Below, piece after piece: positions 19,901-20,431 of a DNA stretch of 20,431 bases. The notes below the pieces were generated by a model that ran no database searches, was not told the origin of the DNA, and was given only the letters and a program-made list of their open reading frames with translations. Every line of letters starts with the position of its first letter. The stretch's first letter is position 1. Origin of the DNA: Brachionus koreanus (lineage: Eukaryota; Rotifera; Eurotatoria; Ploima; Brachionidae); the NCBI GenBank assembly GCA_016987375.1, contig PJRA01000152.1, positions 1 to 20,431 of the forward strand, read 5' to 3'. The translations under genes were made by a program, and so were the position numbers.

Positions 19901-20431
19901 TGCTCGATTTGTTGAGCCGTACCAAAATCTTTATTCCTATTTATATTAATTGTATTCGAATGTGCAGATTTTTTTTTAGACCTTTGTTTTTTAAATGATT
20001 TATTTTAACTCTAAAAAGCTTAATTTTAGAGATCGATATTAGGAAACTAACAGAAGAGAAAATAATTTAAGAGATAAAAAAAGATTATTTTTTTTAATGC
20101 CGACTAAAATTTTTCACCTTAGAATCAATCAATAATTCTTATATGATTAAACCTTCCGTCTAGTTAAATAACTTTTTTTTGTGAGAAATGATTTTCAAAA
20201 TGAAATCATTTAGTTATATTCAAATTTGGTTCAAACAAATAAACTTAATGAATCTCTTTAGGTTCAGAAGAAAACAAATAATCATTTAGGAATTTTCTAA
20301 GTTTTCTTTTAAATTAATAAAATATTTATCTTTTAAATTTTTGGCCAAAATATATTTTGTTTTATGATTAATTTTTTAGATATTATTTTTTATTAATTCA
20401 GTGGAAAAAAATTCTTTTTTGAAAAAAGTAA

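Larger units (their letters stand above)
8236..20431. other. About 12 kb with no intact gene
   Basis: Upstream of the RhoGAP gene the DNA is A/T-rich, with long A and T runs and no credible intact open frame. Listed separately are the patches at 9131, 10465, 11688, 12603, 12762, 13322, 14930, 15890, 15957 and 16944. The remaining stretches (8236-9130, 9339-10464, 10578-11687, 11889-12602, 13610-14929, 14955-15889 and 16265-20431) show nothing I can name. The 60-65-codon frames at 9979-10176, 11169-11351 and 16984-17178 are Phe/Leu/Ile/Lys/Asn-rich, as expected by chance. The region could hold distal promoter sites, a non-coding 5' exon, or the introns of a gene whose exons lie outside. Confidence 0.6.

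Noticed and set aside
1..20431. CRISPR array, bacterial operon, integrated virus or intact transposase
   Set aside because: No regularly spaced repeats, no ribosome binding sites with tight gene packing, and no recognisable polymerase, integrase or transposase motif on either strand.

Overview
The window is a very AT-rich piece (roughly three quarters A+T by eye) of a eukaryotic, almost certainly metazoan, nuclear genome. The evidence is one spliced gene with canonical GT-AG introns and a RhoGAP domain most like the animal ARHGAP6/ARHGAP36 group, set in long non-coding DNA full of A/T runs. Exons stand out because they are clearly richer in G+C than their surroundings. The composition would suit a rotifer, flatworm, cnidarian or another AT-rich invertebrate. 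The sequence alone does not decide the species, and nothing here looks bacterial, viral or organellar.

Layout. The only confident gene lies on the minus strand between about 8176 and 2334. Exon 1 (8176-6764) holds the ATG and a 471-residue low-complexity N-terminus. After a 2.9 kb intron, exon 2 (3840-3007) carries the linker and the start of the GAP domain, including the arginine finger. Exons 3 (2891-2741) and 4 (2683-2334) complete the GAP fold. All joins keep the reading frame (phases 0, 0, 1, 0). Exon 4 ends at a good donor, so the message continues. A short phase-matched piece at 653-597, with an acceptor, a stop and an overlapping AATAAA, is a candidate last exon, but the true one may lie elsewhere.

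The most striking structure outside the gene is a recent, nearly perfect inverted repeat at 811-1284 (arms about 180 bp, spacer about 110 bp), followed by a direct repeat of about 46 bp on either side of its right arm. It lies in the proposed last intron and would fold into a long hairpin in the pre-mRNA. A second, smaller family is a MITE-like element of about 110-130 bp, seen in intron 1 (6175-6300) and, more diverged, at 10465-10577.

From 8.2 kb to the end (about 12 kb) I see no intact gene. Several short patches rise in G+C and can be read as protein-like but broken fragments: 9131-9338, 11688-11888, 12762-13068, 13322-13609 and 15957-16264. They are best viewed as decayed coding or mobile-element remnants. 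With so few G and C, stop-free runs of about 60 codons arise by chance about a dozen times in a window this size, so all of these are low confidence. No tRNA, rRNA, CRISPR array or intact transposase or reverse transcriptase was recognised.
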